A stretch of DNA of 34,526 nucleotides, taken from contig JALOOU010000023.1 in assembly GCA_025454255.1 (NCBI GenBank), positions 1-34,526 of the forward strand, in the 5' to 3' direction. The stretch's first letter is position 1, and the number at the start of each line of letters is the position of its first letter. The notes under the pieces were generated by a model. The model ran no database searches. It saw nothing but the letters and a program-made list of their open reading frames with translations, and was not told the DNA's origin. The translations under genes and the position numbers were made by a program. Positions 16,270 through 23,954 of this stretch are shown here, piece after piece. This stretch comes from Desulfobacterales bacterium (GTDB lineage: Bacteria > Desulfobacterota > Desulfobacteria > Desulfobacterales > SpSt-501).

Positions 16270-17273
16270 GCGTCGGCCTCCTCCGCCATTTGGCCCGCGC
16301 GCAGGGCCTCGGCGGCAAGCCCCTTCTCTTTAAAGAAGCGGGCGAGTTCCTCGGCATAGCCGTGGGTGATCCAGACCCGCTCGGCGCGGCTTTCCGCGAC
16401 GGTTTGGAGCAGTGCGGACCAGTCGGCGTGGTCGGAGAGCACGAAGCCGCGGTCGAGCGCCCGGCGCCGGCGGTTGCCGCGGATCTGCATCCAGCCCGAC
16501 GCGAACGCCCGGCTCGCCTTCGCCAAGCTCCCCGTCCAGGCGGAGCCCTCGGCTGCGGGCGGCGCGAGCACCAGCGCGCCGGCCAGCTCCCGTCTGCCGG
16601 TGGCTGCCGCGACCGCGCGGGTCGGCGGAAGGGAGATCCCCGCCTCCCGGTAGACCCGCGTCATGGGCTCGATGGCCCCGTGGGTGAAAATCGGCCCGAT
16701 CGACGCATCCACGCCGGCGAGGATGCGCTGGGCCTTGCCCAGGGAGTAGGCGAGGAGCAGGCTCGGCCTGCCCTCCGCCGCGTTCCGGCGCCACCAGTCG
16801 GAAATCTCCGTTGTCACCGCGTCCGCCGTCGGCCAGCGGAAGACGGGAAGCCCGAAGGTGGACTCCGTGACGAGGCCGTGGCAGCGCAGCGGCGCGAAGT
16901 GGGCGCAGGTGGGATCCGCGGCGCGCTTGAAGTCGCCTGTGACGACCCAGACCTCGCCGTTTCGCTCCAGGCGCACCTGGGCCGAGCCCAAGATGTGGCC
17001 GGCCGGGTGCAGGCTGAGGCGCACGCCGTTTGCATCGATCTCCTCACCGTAGCGGAGTGTCCGTACATGCAGATCGGGGCCCAGGCGGGCCTTCATCAGC
17101 AGAGCGGTTTCCGGGGTAGCGAGGTAGCTGCCGCAGCCGAGCCGGGTGTGGTCGAAATGGGCGTGGGTGACGACGGCCCGCTCCACCGGCCGCCAGGGGT
17201 CGACGAAGAAACCGCCCTCACGGCAGTGCATCCCCGATTCCGTCAGCTCGATCAGATGGGCGATTGGTTTCAT
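16266..17273 (-). CDS. MBL-fold DNA exonuclease of the ligase-associated repair cluster
   Basis: This 335-residue protein belongs to the MBL/beta-CASP nuclease group related to mRNA 3'-end processing enzymes. Motif 2 is THAHFDH (H37, H39, D41, H42). HPAGHILGSAQ and TGDFKRAADPTC supply further metal ligands, and SDHADW closes the beta-CASP part. Its P. putida counterpart is a manganese-dependent nuclease in a DNA damage gene cluster. The stop overlaps the GTG start of the ligase by 4 bp, so the two proteins are made together. It begins 21 bp after the glycosyltransferase stop, but nothing links it functionally to that gene. Confidence 0.88.
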   Translation of the reverse strand: MKPIAHLIELTESGMHCREGGFFVDPWRPVERAVVTHAHFDHTRLGCGSYLATPETALLMKARLGPDLHVRTLRYGEEIDANGVRLSLHPAGHILGSAQVRLERNGEVWVVTGDFKRAADPTCAHFAPLRCHGLVTESTFGLPVFRWPTADAVTTEISDWWRRNAAEGRPSLLLAYSLGKAQRILAGVDASIGPIFTHGAIEPMTRVYREAGISLPPTRAVAAATGRRELAGALVLAPPAAEGSAWTGSLAKASRAFASGWMQIRGNRRRRALDRGFVLSDHADWSALLQTVAESRAERVWITHGYAEELARFFKEKGLAAEALRAGQMAEEADA

Positions 17274-17294
17274 TTTCAGGGATTGGCACAGAGA

Positions 17295-18674
17295 TTAAAA
17301 TTCCGCCAGTTCCCGGCACCCTGCCAGGACTTTTTCAAAAACCCCGGACCAGGAGAGCGGCTCGAGGCGGCAGTCCGGGCCCGCGGCCCGGCCGCACGCC
17401 AAACTGCGGGCGAGCTGGCGGTCGAGGGCTTCCGCCAGCCGCTCGACGAAGGCCGGGAGGTCGGCGGCCGCAGGGGTGTCCGGTCCGGTCAGGCGCGGAA
17501 GCGGCACGCGTTCGACCCTCCCCTCCGCGCACAGGCCCGCCGGCATCCAGTCGTCGGTGCCCGGCAGGTCCGTCATCACCACGCGGCAGCCGCAGGCGAG
17601 CGATTCGACGACGACCAGCGGCAGCCCTTCGAAAAAGGAGGGCAGGACGAAGAGATCGGTGCGCTGCAGCAGCTCCGCCAGCTCGGCCTGGGTCAGGGCG
17701 CCTAAAAAGACCACATTGTCCAGCCCCGCGGCCCGGCGGCGGATCTGCTCGGCGGCCGGATCGCCGGATGACCCCGCCAGCAGAAGCGTGAACCGCTTGC
17801 CCGCCGGGGGGGTCAGCCGGCCGAAGGCCTCGATCAGCCACGGCACCCCCTTGGGGGCGCTGATTTTCCCGGCATAGACCACGGTGAGCTCGTTGCGCTC
17901 GGCGGCCGGCGGGCATTCGGGGCCCGGCCGGAAAAGGTCCTCCCGGAACCCGGCCCCGACGATGTGGATGCGGCCCGCGTCGATTCCGTAGGCTTCGATG
18001 ATCCGGTCCCGGTTCTCGGCGTGCAGGGCGAAGACCCGGTCGACCTGCGCGCAGGCGGGCAGAACGAACGGGGCAAGGTGCGCGGCGTGCTTGAGCTGGC
18101 GCAGCTCGGTGCCGTGGCTGTAGGCGCAAAGGGGCGCCTGCGGGAAGAGCAGCCGCGCCAGGGCGGTCAGCAGCCAGAGATGGTTGGAGAGGATCAGGCC
18201 CGGCTGGAAATCCGCGGCGGCCGACTGCAGGGCATCGGCGAAGGCCCCCAGATAGGCGTCGAGCTGCTCAGGGGTCAGGCTGGAAAATCGGGTGGAGGGG
18301 TAGGGCATGATGTCGCTCATTCCCGGCAGGGCAAACGGCAGGGGCGGTTGGTCGAAGCGCACGCAAAAAATGTCGGCGGGGGCGAGCGGCGGGATTGCGG
18401 GCGGCACCTCCTCTCGCGGCAGGCCGACCACGACGCGCTGGCGCCAGCCCGCTAGCGCGCCCAGGCGCACCATGGCCAGCAGGGCGACCCCGCTGCCGGT
18501 CTTGCCCGGCTGCTGGGAGAGAAGGTGCAGGACGTTCAGGGGGCCGCTGCCGGCCGAACGCCGCCGCCGCGCAGCCGACGGCCGAAAATCGCGCAGCCGC
18601 CGGGCCAGGCCGGCTCGGTTGCCGGCGGCGGCAGCGGGCGTGGAATCCGGAACTAAGAATCGTTGGGCTGACAT
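17295..18674 (-). CDS. GT4-type glycosyltransferase
   Basis: This 459-residue protein has a GT-B fold. The N-terminal half begins after a basic, Ala-rich stretch with VLHLLSQQPGKTGSGVAL, a glycine-rich acceptor loop typical of GT4 enzymes. The C-terminal half has VVYAGKISAPKGVPWLIEAF and the donor-binding E-x7-E motif in FFEGLPLVVVESLACG. It presumably transfers a sugar from a nucleotide donor to a surface glycan or small acceptor; the specificity cannot be read. No other cell-surface polysaccharide genes are nearby. No good ribosome-binding site precedes the ATG at 18674, and the first ~45 residues are poorly conserved in character, so the true start may be downstream. Confidence 0.83.
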   Translation of the reverse strand: MSAQRFLVPDSTPAAAAGNRAGLARRLRDFRPSAARRRRSAGSGPLNVLHLLSQQPGKTGSGVALLAMVRLGALAGWRQRVVVGLPREEVPPAIPPLAPADIFCVRFDQPPLPFALPGMSDIMPYPSTRFSSLTPEQLDAYLGAFADALQSAAADFQPGLILSNHLWLLTALARLLFPQAPLCAYSHGTELRQLKHAAHLAPFVLPACAQVDRVFALHAENRDRIIEAYGIDAGRIHIVGAGFREDLFRPGPECPPAAERNELTVVYAGKISAPKGVPWLIEAFGRLTPPAGKRFTLLLAGSSGDPAAEQIRRRAAGLDNVVFLGALTQAELAELLQRTDLFVLPSFFEGLPLVVVESLACGCRVVMTDLPGTDDWMPAGLCAEGRVERVPLPRLTGPDTPAAADLPAFVERLAEALDRQLARSLACGRAAGPDCRLEPLSWSGVFEKVLAGCRELAEF

Positions 18675-18725
18675 GCGTGCCGACGGATGACCCGGTTTGA
18701 TCCTTTCGGTTGAGCTCGGCTTTGG

Positions 18726-18786
18726 CCGGTGGGAGTCCCGCGGTGGCGAGACCGAGATGAGCGCGGCTGGAAGCCGCTCCCACCGG
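18726..18786. repeat. REP-like inverted repeat
   Basis: CCGGTGGGAG (18726-18735) is repeated exactly inverted as CTCCCACCGG (18777-18786). The right arm also contains a small hairpin, GCGGC-TGGAA-GCCGC (18763-18777). GTGGGAGCGGCTTCCAGCCG, read on the minus strand, resembles REP elements spread by RAYT transposases in other proteobacteria. It lies between the glycosyltransferase start and the end of the lon-linked gene. Confidence 0.55.
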
Positions 18787-18865
18787 GTCGATACATCCCT
18801 GCCGAGCGGGCGGCGCCGCGCGCCCGTGCCGGCCTTATCGATGCTGCGGGCTAGCGCCGCTTGGC

Positions 18866-19219
18866 CTAGACGAAGTTGAGGACCATGCTGTCGTGCGGTG
18901 CATAGGCCGTGAACGGCAGCTCGGCGGCGCGCGCCGCGTAGCCGGGGACCACGAGCCCGGATGCAAGCTGGGCATAATCGACGAAGGTGCGCCCGTCGAT
19001 TCTGACCGTCATCCCCTCCGCCGGGCGTTCGAGCGGCACGATGGCGAAAACGCCTTCATAGGCCTGCTTCAGGTCGTCGAAGCCCAGGCGGCCCGCCTCC
19101 CGGCCGATGCTGATCTCCCGATAGAAGCGTGAGCCCGGCCGGAGCTGGTCTTTGTGATCCTCGGCGATCCGCGTAAGGACCTCGGCAAGGCGGTTGTTCA
19201 TCTCTGCGACCTCCGTCAC
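18866..19219 (-). CDS. Unknown small protein coupled to the Lon gene
   Basis: The frame gives 117 residues from a GTG at 19219 that overlaps the Lon stop (GTGA, 19216-19219). This overlap is why I prefer it to the internal ATG at 19201 (MNNRLAEVL). The sequence is soluble, acidic-basic mixed, with an N-terminal helix (NNRLAEVLTRIAEDH), a middle reading FDDLKQAYEGVFAIVPLERP and a hydrophobic C-terminus (APHDSMVLNFV). No metal or catalytic motif is visible and I do not recognise the family. Tight coupling suggests that it is made in proportion to the protease and could be a partner or substrate adaptor, but that is inference from position only. Confidence 0.62.
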   Translation of the reverse strand: MTEVAEMNNRLAEVLTRIAEDHKDQLRPGSRFYREISIGREAGRLGFDDLKQAYEGVFAIVPLERPAEGMTVRIDGRTFVDYAQLASGLVVPGYAARAAELPFTAYAPHDSMVLNFV

Positions 19220-21627
19220 GCGCCGATCGCCACGTCGAATTCCTTTTTGTGGCGATGGGCGCGCTCGAAGTAGGTTTTCAATTTGCGCTGGACCCGGCCG
19301 AACACGGTATCGGCCGGATAGGCCCCTTCACCGTCCGGCAATCCCGCCGGCATTCCGGTCAGGATCTCGATGCCCTGCGCAACGGTCGCCACCCGGTAGA
19401 TGTGGAAGCGGCGGCGCCTGACAGCGTGGATCACCTCCCTGCGCAGCATGAGGTTCTGGACGTTGGCCTCGGGGATGATGACCCCCTGGGCGCCGGTCAG
19501 GCCTTTTTCCAGGCAGACCTCGAAAAAACCCTCGATTTTCTGGTTGACGCCGCCGACCGCCTGAATCCGGCCCTTCTGGCTGACCGATCCGGAGACCGCG
19601 ATGCCCTGGCGGATCGGGATCTCGGCCAGGCTGGAGAGGATGGCGTAGAGCTCGGCCGAGGAGGCGCTGTCGCCGTCGATGTCGCTGTAGCTCTGCTCGA
19701 AGGTGATGCTGATCGCCAGGCTGAGCGGGTGGGTCTGGGCGAAGACCCGGCCCAGGTAGCCGGAGAGGATGAGCACGCCCTTGTCGTGGGTGCGGCCGCT
19801 CAAGCGGGCCTCGCGCTCGATGTTGATCACGCCCGGCTTGCCCATGAAGGTCTCGGCCGTGATGCGCACGGGCCGGCCGAAGGAGAAGTCCCCGATCTGG
19901 TAGACGGCCAGGCCGTTGATCTGCCCGACGACGGCATCGGCGACGTCGATCAGGATGGTGCCGTCGCGGTAGGATTCGTGGATCTTCTGCTCGTAGAGGC
20001 TGTAGCGGAAGCGGTGCTCCCGGAAGGCGCGGACCACGTGCGTCTCGGTGACCTTCCGGGCGCGCTGCTGCCGCGCCCAGTAGTCGGACTCCTTCAGCAC
20101 GCCCAGCAGGGGGCCGAAGCGGATGGAGAGCTTGTTCTGGTCGGCGACGTACTTTTTGCCGAACTCGACGATGGCGGCCACCCCCCTGGGGGTGAACGGC
20201 AGCAGCTTCTCCTCGCGGCAGACCCGCGCGATGAAGTGCGCATAGAGCTGCACCGTCTCGGGCGTGTGCGCCACCTCCTGGTCGAAATCCGCCCGCACCT
20301 TGAAAATCTTGTTGAACCGGGCGTCGTAGTTCTGGAGGGCCTCGAAGATGTCGTAGTCCCCCAGCAGGATCACCTTGACCTCCAGCGGGATGGGCTGAGG
20401 CTTGAGCGAGGTCGTGCCGGCCCCGGAGTCGTCCGGCAGATCTTCGATCTGCAGGCTCTTGGTCTGCAGCGCCCGCTTGAGGGCCTCCCAGACGGGGGGA
20501 TGGGTCAGCAGGGCCTCGATCTCCATGATCAGGTAGCCGCCGTCGGCGCTGAGCAGGGAGCCCGCCGTCACCAGGGTGAAATCGGTGTTGACCGCCCCCA
20601 TGGCCGCCCGCTTCTCGATGCGGCCGAAAACGTTCGGGTAGGTGGGGTTGGCTTCGAAGATGACGGGCGCCCCCTTCATGAGCTCGCGCTGGACGAGGAC
20701 GTTGACCTGGTATTTCTGCAGGGGCGTTTTCGGGCTCTGGGGCCACTCCGCGGAGGCGCCGGCGTCGCTCTTTTCGTGGGGCATGAAGAGGTTGAAGTTC
20801 TCGACGAGGTCGGCCTGAAGCGCATCGAGATACTCCAGCAGGCGCTCCCGCTGTTTGAAGTCCTTGCGGACGGGTGCGAGGCGCTTGTCGACCAGGGCCG
20901 CCACCACCTCGTTCATGAGGCGCTCGATCTCGGCGTGGAGCTGCTGGGTCAGCTTCTCGATCCGGCGGCCGCTGCGTTCGATCTCCGCTTGGATCCGGCG
21001 GATCTGGTCGTCGATCCCGGCGCGGACCTCGTCGGGAAGACCCTGGTAGTCCTCGGCGGAGAGGATCTTGCCCTCCAGGATCGGCACCACCGGGAAATCC
21101 TTCTGGGTGGAGTCGATGTGCAGGCTGTGCTCGGCCGCAAACCGCTCTATTTTCTTGAACACCTTGGCCTGCCGTTCGCTGAAGCGCTCTTTGATCGCGG
21201 CGAGGCGCTTGAGGTAGCCCTCCTGTTCGAAGGCGCGGGGGATCTCGCGCTTCAGGTCGCGGATCAGCCGGTTGACTCTCTTAGCGAAGGAGACTCCGCG
21301 CCCCGGGGGCAGGGCGATCGCCAGCGGCCGGAACTCGTCCTTGAAATTGTTCACCAGGCACCAGTCGTCGGGGACGGCTTCGCTGCGGGCATGCTTCGAG
21401 GCAAGCTCGCGCACGATGGTGGACTTGCCGGTTCCCTCCGTGCCGGTGACGAAGATGTTGTAGCCGGGGCTGCGCATGTTCAGGCCGAACTCGATGGCCT
21501 GGACGGCGCGTTCCTGGCCGATGACCGCATCCAGCGGCGGCAGCTCGGAGGTGTCCTTGAACACGAAGACCGCAGGGTCGCAGACGCTGCGCAGGGCAGC
21601 GGCGTTGAGCTCCAGTTCGTCGACCAT
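19216..21627 (-). CDS. ATP-dependent protease, Lon family with AAA_32 N-terminal domain
   Basis: From the ATG at 21627 (AGGAG six bases upstream) the protein has 803 residues; a longer frame to 21645 is not supported. Walker A is GTEGTGKST (62-70). A long charged coiled-coil region (about 145-275) is inserted in the AAA domain, as is typical of this AAA_32 group. The second half has the Lon proteolytic domain with catalytic S654 in GDSAS and K697 in VNQKIEGF, both intact. It lacks the classical LON substrate domain. It should be a soluble ATP-driven protease degrading damaged or regulatory proteins. A small unknown gene is coupled to its 3' end. Confidence 0.88.
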   Translation of the reverse strand: MVDELELNAAALRSVCDPAVFVFKDTSELPPLDAVIGQERAVQAIEFGLNMRSPGYNIFVTGTEGTGKSTIVRELASKHARSEAVPDDWCLVNNFKDEFRPLAIALPPGRGVSFAKRVNRLIRDLKREIPRAFEQEGYLKRLAAIKERFSERQAKVFKKIERFAAEHSLHIDSTQKDFPVVPILEGKILSAEDYQGLPDEVRAGIDDQIRRIQAEIERSGRRIEKLTQQLHAEIERLMNEVVAALVDKRLAPVRKDFKQRERLLEYLDALQADLVENFNLFMPHEKSDAGASAEWPQSPKTPLQKYQVNVLVQRELMKGAPVIFEANPTYPNVFGRIEKRAAMGAVNTDFTLVTAGSLLSADGGYLIMEIEALLTHPPVWEALKRALQTKSLQIEDLPDDSGAGTTSLKPQPIPLEVKVILLGDYDIFEALQNYDARFNKIFKVRADFDQEVAHTPETVQLYAHFIARVCREEKLLPFTPRGVAAIVEFGKKYVADQNKLSIRFGPLLGVLKESDYWARQQRARKVTETHVVRAFREHRFRYSLYEQKIHESYRDGTILIDVADAVVGQINGLAVYQIGDFSFGRPVRITAETFMGKPGVINIEREARLSGRTHDKGVLILSGYLGRVFAQTHPLSLAISITFEQSYSDIDGDSASSAELYAILSSLAEIPIRQGIAVSGSVSQKGRIQAVGGVNQKIEGFFEVCLEKGLTGAQGVIIPEANVQNLMLRREVIHAVRRRRFHIYRVATVAQGIEILTGMPAGLPDGEGAYPADTVFGRVQRKLKTYFERAHRHKKEFDVAIGA

Positions 21628-21673
21628 GGAGGGCTCCTGTCGCATCGGTGGGAGAGGCCTGCCGCAACGTTAG

Positions 21674-21826
21674 AACTGGTTTCATAACCCCGTCTAACGG
21701 CCGCGGGTCCTGCCATGGCGGGATGGCCGGCCGCTCGAACGTGCTCACGACCTGTAAAGGGTGCTGCGCTTTCGAACCGGTCTGCCGCCTTGCCCGCAAC
21801 CGTGATACGAGGTCTTGAAGCCAATT
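21674..21826. mobile_element. MITE-like repeat, copy A
   Basis: A ~153-bp element with imperfect 16-bp terminal inverted repeats: AACTGGTTTCATAACC on the left and, read inverted from the right end, AATTGGCTTCAAGACC (12 of 16 match). It contains a near-perfect internal palindrome around GCCATGGC (21708-21723). By hand alignment 125 of 153 positions match the reverse complement of copy B at 23769-23920. It has no coding capacity. It lies between the Lon start and the end of the csp transcript. Confidence 0.72.
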
Positions 21827-21887
21827 CTAGCCCAATCTCCCGGGGATGACAACCTGCGCAACCGCCGCGCGCGGTGGCCCCCAAAAC

Positions 21888-21921
21888 GCAGAGCACCGGC
21901 TGGGGTCAACCGGTGCTCTGC
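21888..21921 (-). terminator. Intrinsic terminator of the cold-shock gene
   Basis: GCAGAGCACCGG (21888-21899) and CCGGTGCTCTGC (21910-21921) form a perfect 12-bp stem with a 10-base loop. Read on the minus strand it is followed by GTTTTGG, a short U-tract. It lies 56 bases beyond the csp stop codon. Confidence 0.75.
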
Positions 21922-21977
21922 AAACCTCGATCGCGGGGATGAACGGATCTTCAGTCGGGCATCGAACGGCGTCCTCG

Positions 21978-22190
21978 CTACTTGTAGGCCTTGACCGCCC
22001 GCACGTTGACGGCCTGCTTGCCGCGCTGGGTCTCGCGAACCTCGAAGGTCACCTTGTCGTCCTCCTGGAACCCGAAAAAACCGAACTCCTTGATGCCGGA
22101 ATTGTGCATGAAAATTTCACCGACCTCCTCCGAGGTGATGAAACCATAGCCTTTTTTCGGGTTGTACCATTTGATGCGGCCTTCGACCAT
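21978..22190 (-). CDS. Cold-shock domain protein (CspA family)
   Basis: This 70-residue single cold-shock domain has RNP1 KGYGFI at 13-18 and an RNP2-like EIFMHN at 25-30; the usual VFVH is IFMH. It binds single-stranded RNA and DNA and melts RNA structure, acting as a chaperone in the cytoplasm. The ribosome-binding site is AGGAAG before the ATG. It has its own promoter (22229-22257) and terminator (21888-21921), so it is a single-gene unit although it lies just downstream of the RhlE helicase gene on the same strand. The predicted leader is only about 30 nt, so the long thermosensor leader of E. coli cspA is not present here. Confidence 0.93.
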   Translation of the reverse strand: MVEGRIKWYNPKKGYGFITSEEVGEIFMHNSGIKEFGFFGFQEDDKVTFEVRETQRGKQAVNVRAVKAYK

Positions 22191-22228
22191 GAGCTCTTCC
22201 TTTCGCGAAAACGTGTTCCTTCTTTCTC

Positions 22229-22257
22229 ACCCTAAGTGTTCCGATGCTATTTGTCAA
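22229..22257 (-). promoter_or_regulatory. Candidate promoter of the cold-shock gene
   Basis: On the minus strand there is a perfect TTGACA (22257-22252), a 17-bp spacer and TAGGGT (22234-22229). The -35 is consensus and the -10 is weak. The expected start is near 22222, giving a short leader. Confidence 0.5.
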
Positions 22258-22281
22258 AATGTAATTGAACTCCCCTTTTTT

Positions 22282-23529
22282 TCAACCGTCGCGGCGCAGG
22301 GGGCTTGCCTTCCGAAACCGGGTCGGGTTGCGCCGGCCGTCCGGGCGCCGATAGGCGCCGAAAGAGCGGGTTCCAGCACCCGGCAGGCGGGGTGCCGGTT
22401 CAGGCCGGGCGGCGGCCGGCATCCGGTTCGCTTCGAGTTTGAGCGTGCCGCCGATCAGATTGCCGATTTCCCGGGCCAGCCCGCGCTCCTCGCTGCTGAC
22501 GAACGTGATGGCCTCGCCGGTGGCGCAGGCGCGGCCGGTGCGGCCGATGCGGTGGGTGTAGGCATCGGCGGTCGCCGGGATGTCGTAGTTGATCACGTGC
22601 GACACCCCGCACACGTCGATGCCGCGGGCGGCGATGTCGGTTGCCACGAGGATCTTGTAGCGGCCGGCGCGAAAGCCCTGGATGGCTTTCTGGCGGTTGT
22701 TCTGGGAGAGGTTGCCGTGCAGGGCCGCGGCCTCGTATCCGGAGGCTTCCAGCTGCTGGGCCACCCGCTTCGAACGCTGTTTGGTGCGCGTGAAGACCAG
22801 GACGAGGCCGGTCGCGGCCGTTTTCAGAATATGGTCCAGCATCGAGTTCTTGGCGTTGGTTTCCACCGGGCAGAAGGTGTGCGAAACGGTCTCCGCCGGC
22901 GCCGGGCGGCCGATCTGCACCCGGACCGGGCTGCGCAGGATGTCGCTGGCCAGGGTGTTGATCTCCGCGGGCATCGTGGCCGAGAACAGCAGCGTTTGGC
23001 GATCGGCGGGCAGGTGCTTCAGAATGGCCCGGATGTCCGGCAGAAAGCCCATGTCGAACATCTGGTCGGCCTCGTCCAGAACCAGCACTTCGACCTTGGA
23101 GAGGTTGATGGTCTTGCGCCGCAGGTGGTCGAGCAGGCGGCCCGGGCAGGCGGAAACGATGTCCGCCCCGCGCCGCAGGCAATCGACCTGGGCCTGCATG
23201 CTGGCGCCGCCGTAGATGCTCACGCAGGAGAGGCCGGTTTTTCGGCCCATCTGGCGGGTGGCCTGAAGCGTCTGCTCGGTCAGCTCGCGCGTGGGGGCGA
23301 TGACGAGGGCGCGCACGCCGCCGCGGCGGCTTGGCATCAGCCGCTGCAGAATCGGCAGGACGAAGGCGGCGGTCTTGCCGGTTCCGGTCTGGGCGAGGCC
23401 CATGACATCCTTGCCCTCCAGGATCGGCGGAATCGCCTCCAGCTGGATCGGCGTCGGCGTCGTGTAGCCCAGCGCCTGAACGCCGGCCATGATGGTGGGG
23501 TTAAAGCGAAAGCGATCGAAATTCGACAT
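22282..23529 (-). CDS. rhlE: DEAD-box RNA helicase, RhlE type
   Basis: From the ATG at 23529 this is a 415-residue ATP-dependent RNA helicase. The Q motif is GYTTPTPIQ (21-29), Walker A is AQTGTGKT (46-53), then PTREL, DEAD, SAT, and HRIGRTGR in the second RecA domain. The C-terminus (about 370-415) is a basic, Arg/Gly/Pro-rich tail as in RhlE proteins. It unwinds RNA duplexes in ribosome assembly and RNA decay, often at low temperature. AAGGAG immediately upstream fixes the start; the longer frame places this site inside the codons. The mRNA leader contains a terminator-like hairpin (23587-23624). The neighbouring Csp shares the RNA-chaperone theme. Confidence 0.93.
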   Translation of the reverse strand: MSNFDRFRFNPTIMAGVQALGYTTPTPIQLEAIPPILEGKDVMGLAQTGTGKTAAFVLPILQRLMPSRRGGVRALVIAPTRELTEQTLQATRQMGRKTGLSCVSIYGGASMQAQVDCLRRGADIVSACPGRLLDHLRRKTINLSKVEVLVLDEADQMFDMGFLPDIRAILKHLPADRQTLLFSATMPAEINTLASDILRSPVRVQIGRPAPAETVSHTFCPVETNAKNSMLDHILKTAATGLVLVFTRTKQRSKRVAQQLEASGYEAAALHGNLSQNNRQKAIQGFRAGRYKILVATDIAARGIDVCGVSHVINYDIPATADAYTHRIGRTGRACATGEAITFVSSEERGLAREIGNLIGGTLKLEANRMPAAARPEPAPRLPGAGTRSFGAYRRPDGRRNPTRFRKASPLRRDG

Positions 23530-23586
23530 GTGCTCCTTCAACGTGGTTGCCCCCGCGGGCGGTTTTGGAGAATCTGGGAGAATAAA

Positions 23587-23624
23587 AACGCCCGCGGGAT
23601 TTAAAGAAAAATCCCACGGGCGTT
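23587..23624 (-). promoter_or_regulatory. Terminator-like hairpin in the RhlE leader (possible attenuator)
   Basis: AACGCCCGCGGGATTT (23587-23602) and AAATCCCACGGGCGTT (23609-23624) form a 16-bp stem with a 6-base loop. The only plus-strand mismatch (C-A) becomes a G-U pair in minus-strand RNA, and that RNA continues with UUUUUAUU. It therefore has all the marks of an intrinsic terminator on the minus strand. It lies about 58 bases before the helicase start codon and after the candidate promoter, with no minus-strand gene upstream to terminate. Confidence 0.65.
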
Positions 23625-23684
23625 GGTTTCAGAACGTATAGGATTTTCGGTTTGAAAACCGAGCCTGCGCTCGATTTTTTTCCT

Positions 23685-23713
23685 AACTTACAGGACAATC
23701 CCTTTTCTGTCAA
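23685..23713 (-). promoter_or_regulatory. Candidate promoter of the RhlE helicase gene
   Basis: On the minus strand there is a perfect TTGACA (23713-23708), a 17-bp spacer and TAAGTT (23690-23685). Transcription would start near 23678, leaving a leader of about 150 nt. The leader contains a small hairpin (CGGTTT-TC-AAACCG) and then the terminator-like stem at 23587-23624. Confidence 0.55.
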
Positions 23714-23768
23714 CAGCGATGTAAACCGGTTCGGGGATCGAACGTCTAACAGGGGCGAAAGAGATTAA

Positions 23769-23920
23769 AAGTGGTTTCACAACCTCGGATCACGGTTGCG
23801 GGCAAGGCGCATGCCGAATCGAAAGCGCAGCGACCTTAACAGGCTGTGTACACGTTCGCGAGGCCGGCAATCCCGCCATGGCGGGACCCCCAGCCGTCAA
23901 ACGGGGTTATGAAGCCACCT
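23769..23920. mobile_element. MITE-like repeat, copy B (inverted relative to copy A)
   Basis: A ~152-bp element bounded by AAGTGGTTTCACAACC on the left and, inverted from the right, AGGTGGCTTCATAACC (13 of 16 match). A perfect internal palindrome TCCCGCCATGGCGGGA lies at 23871-23886. It aligns with the reverse complement of copy A over its whole length (125 of 153 positions by hand). It has no coding capacity. It sits about 55 bp upstream of the RhlE -35 box and ends 34 bp before the next plus-strand gene. Confidence 0.72.
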
Positions 23921-23954
23921 CTAAAACCTCTTTAATCGGCAGGAGGCCAACGTC

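Noticed and set aside
19249-21687. Long plus-strand frame (812 codons) opposite the Lon gene
   Set aside because: Same effect: an antisense shadow of a well-supported protease gene with intact catalytic motifs.
23501-23713. Minus-strand 70-codon frame overlapping the RhlE start
   Set aside because: It begins at the TTG inside the -35 box, crosses the leader hairpin, has no ribosome-binding site and runs into the helicase gene in another frame.
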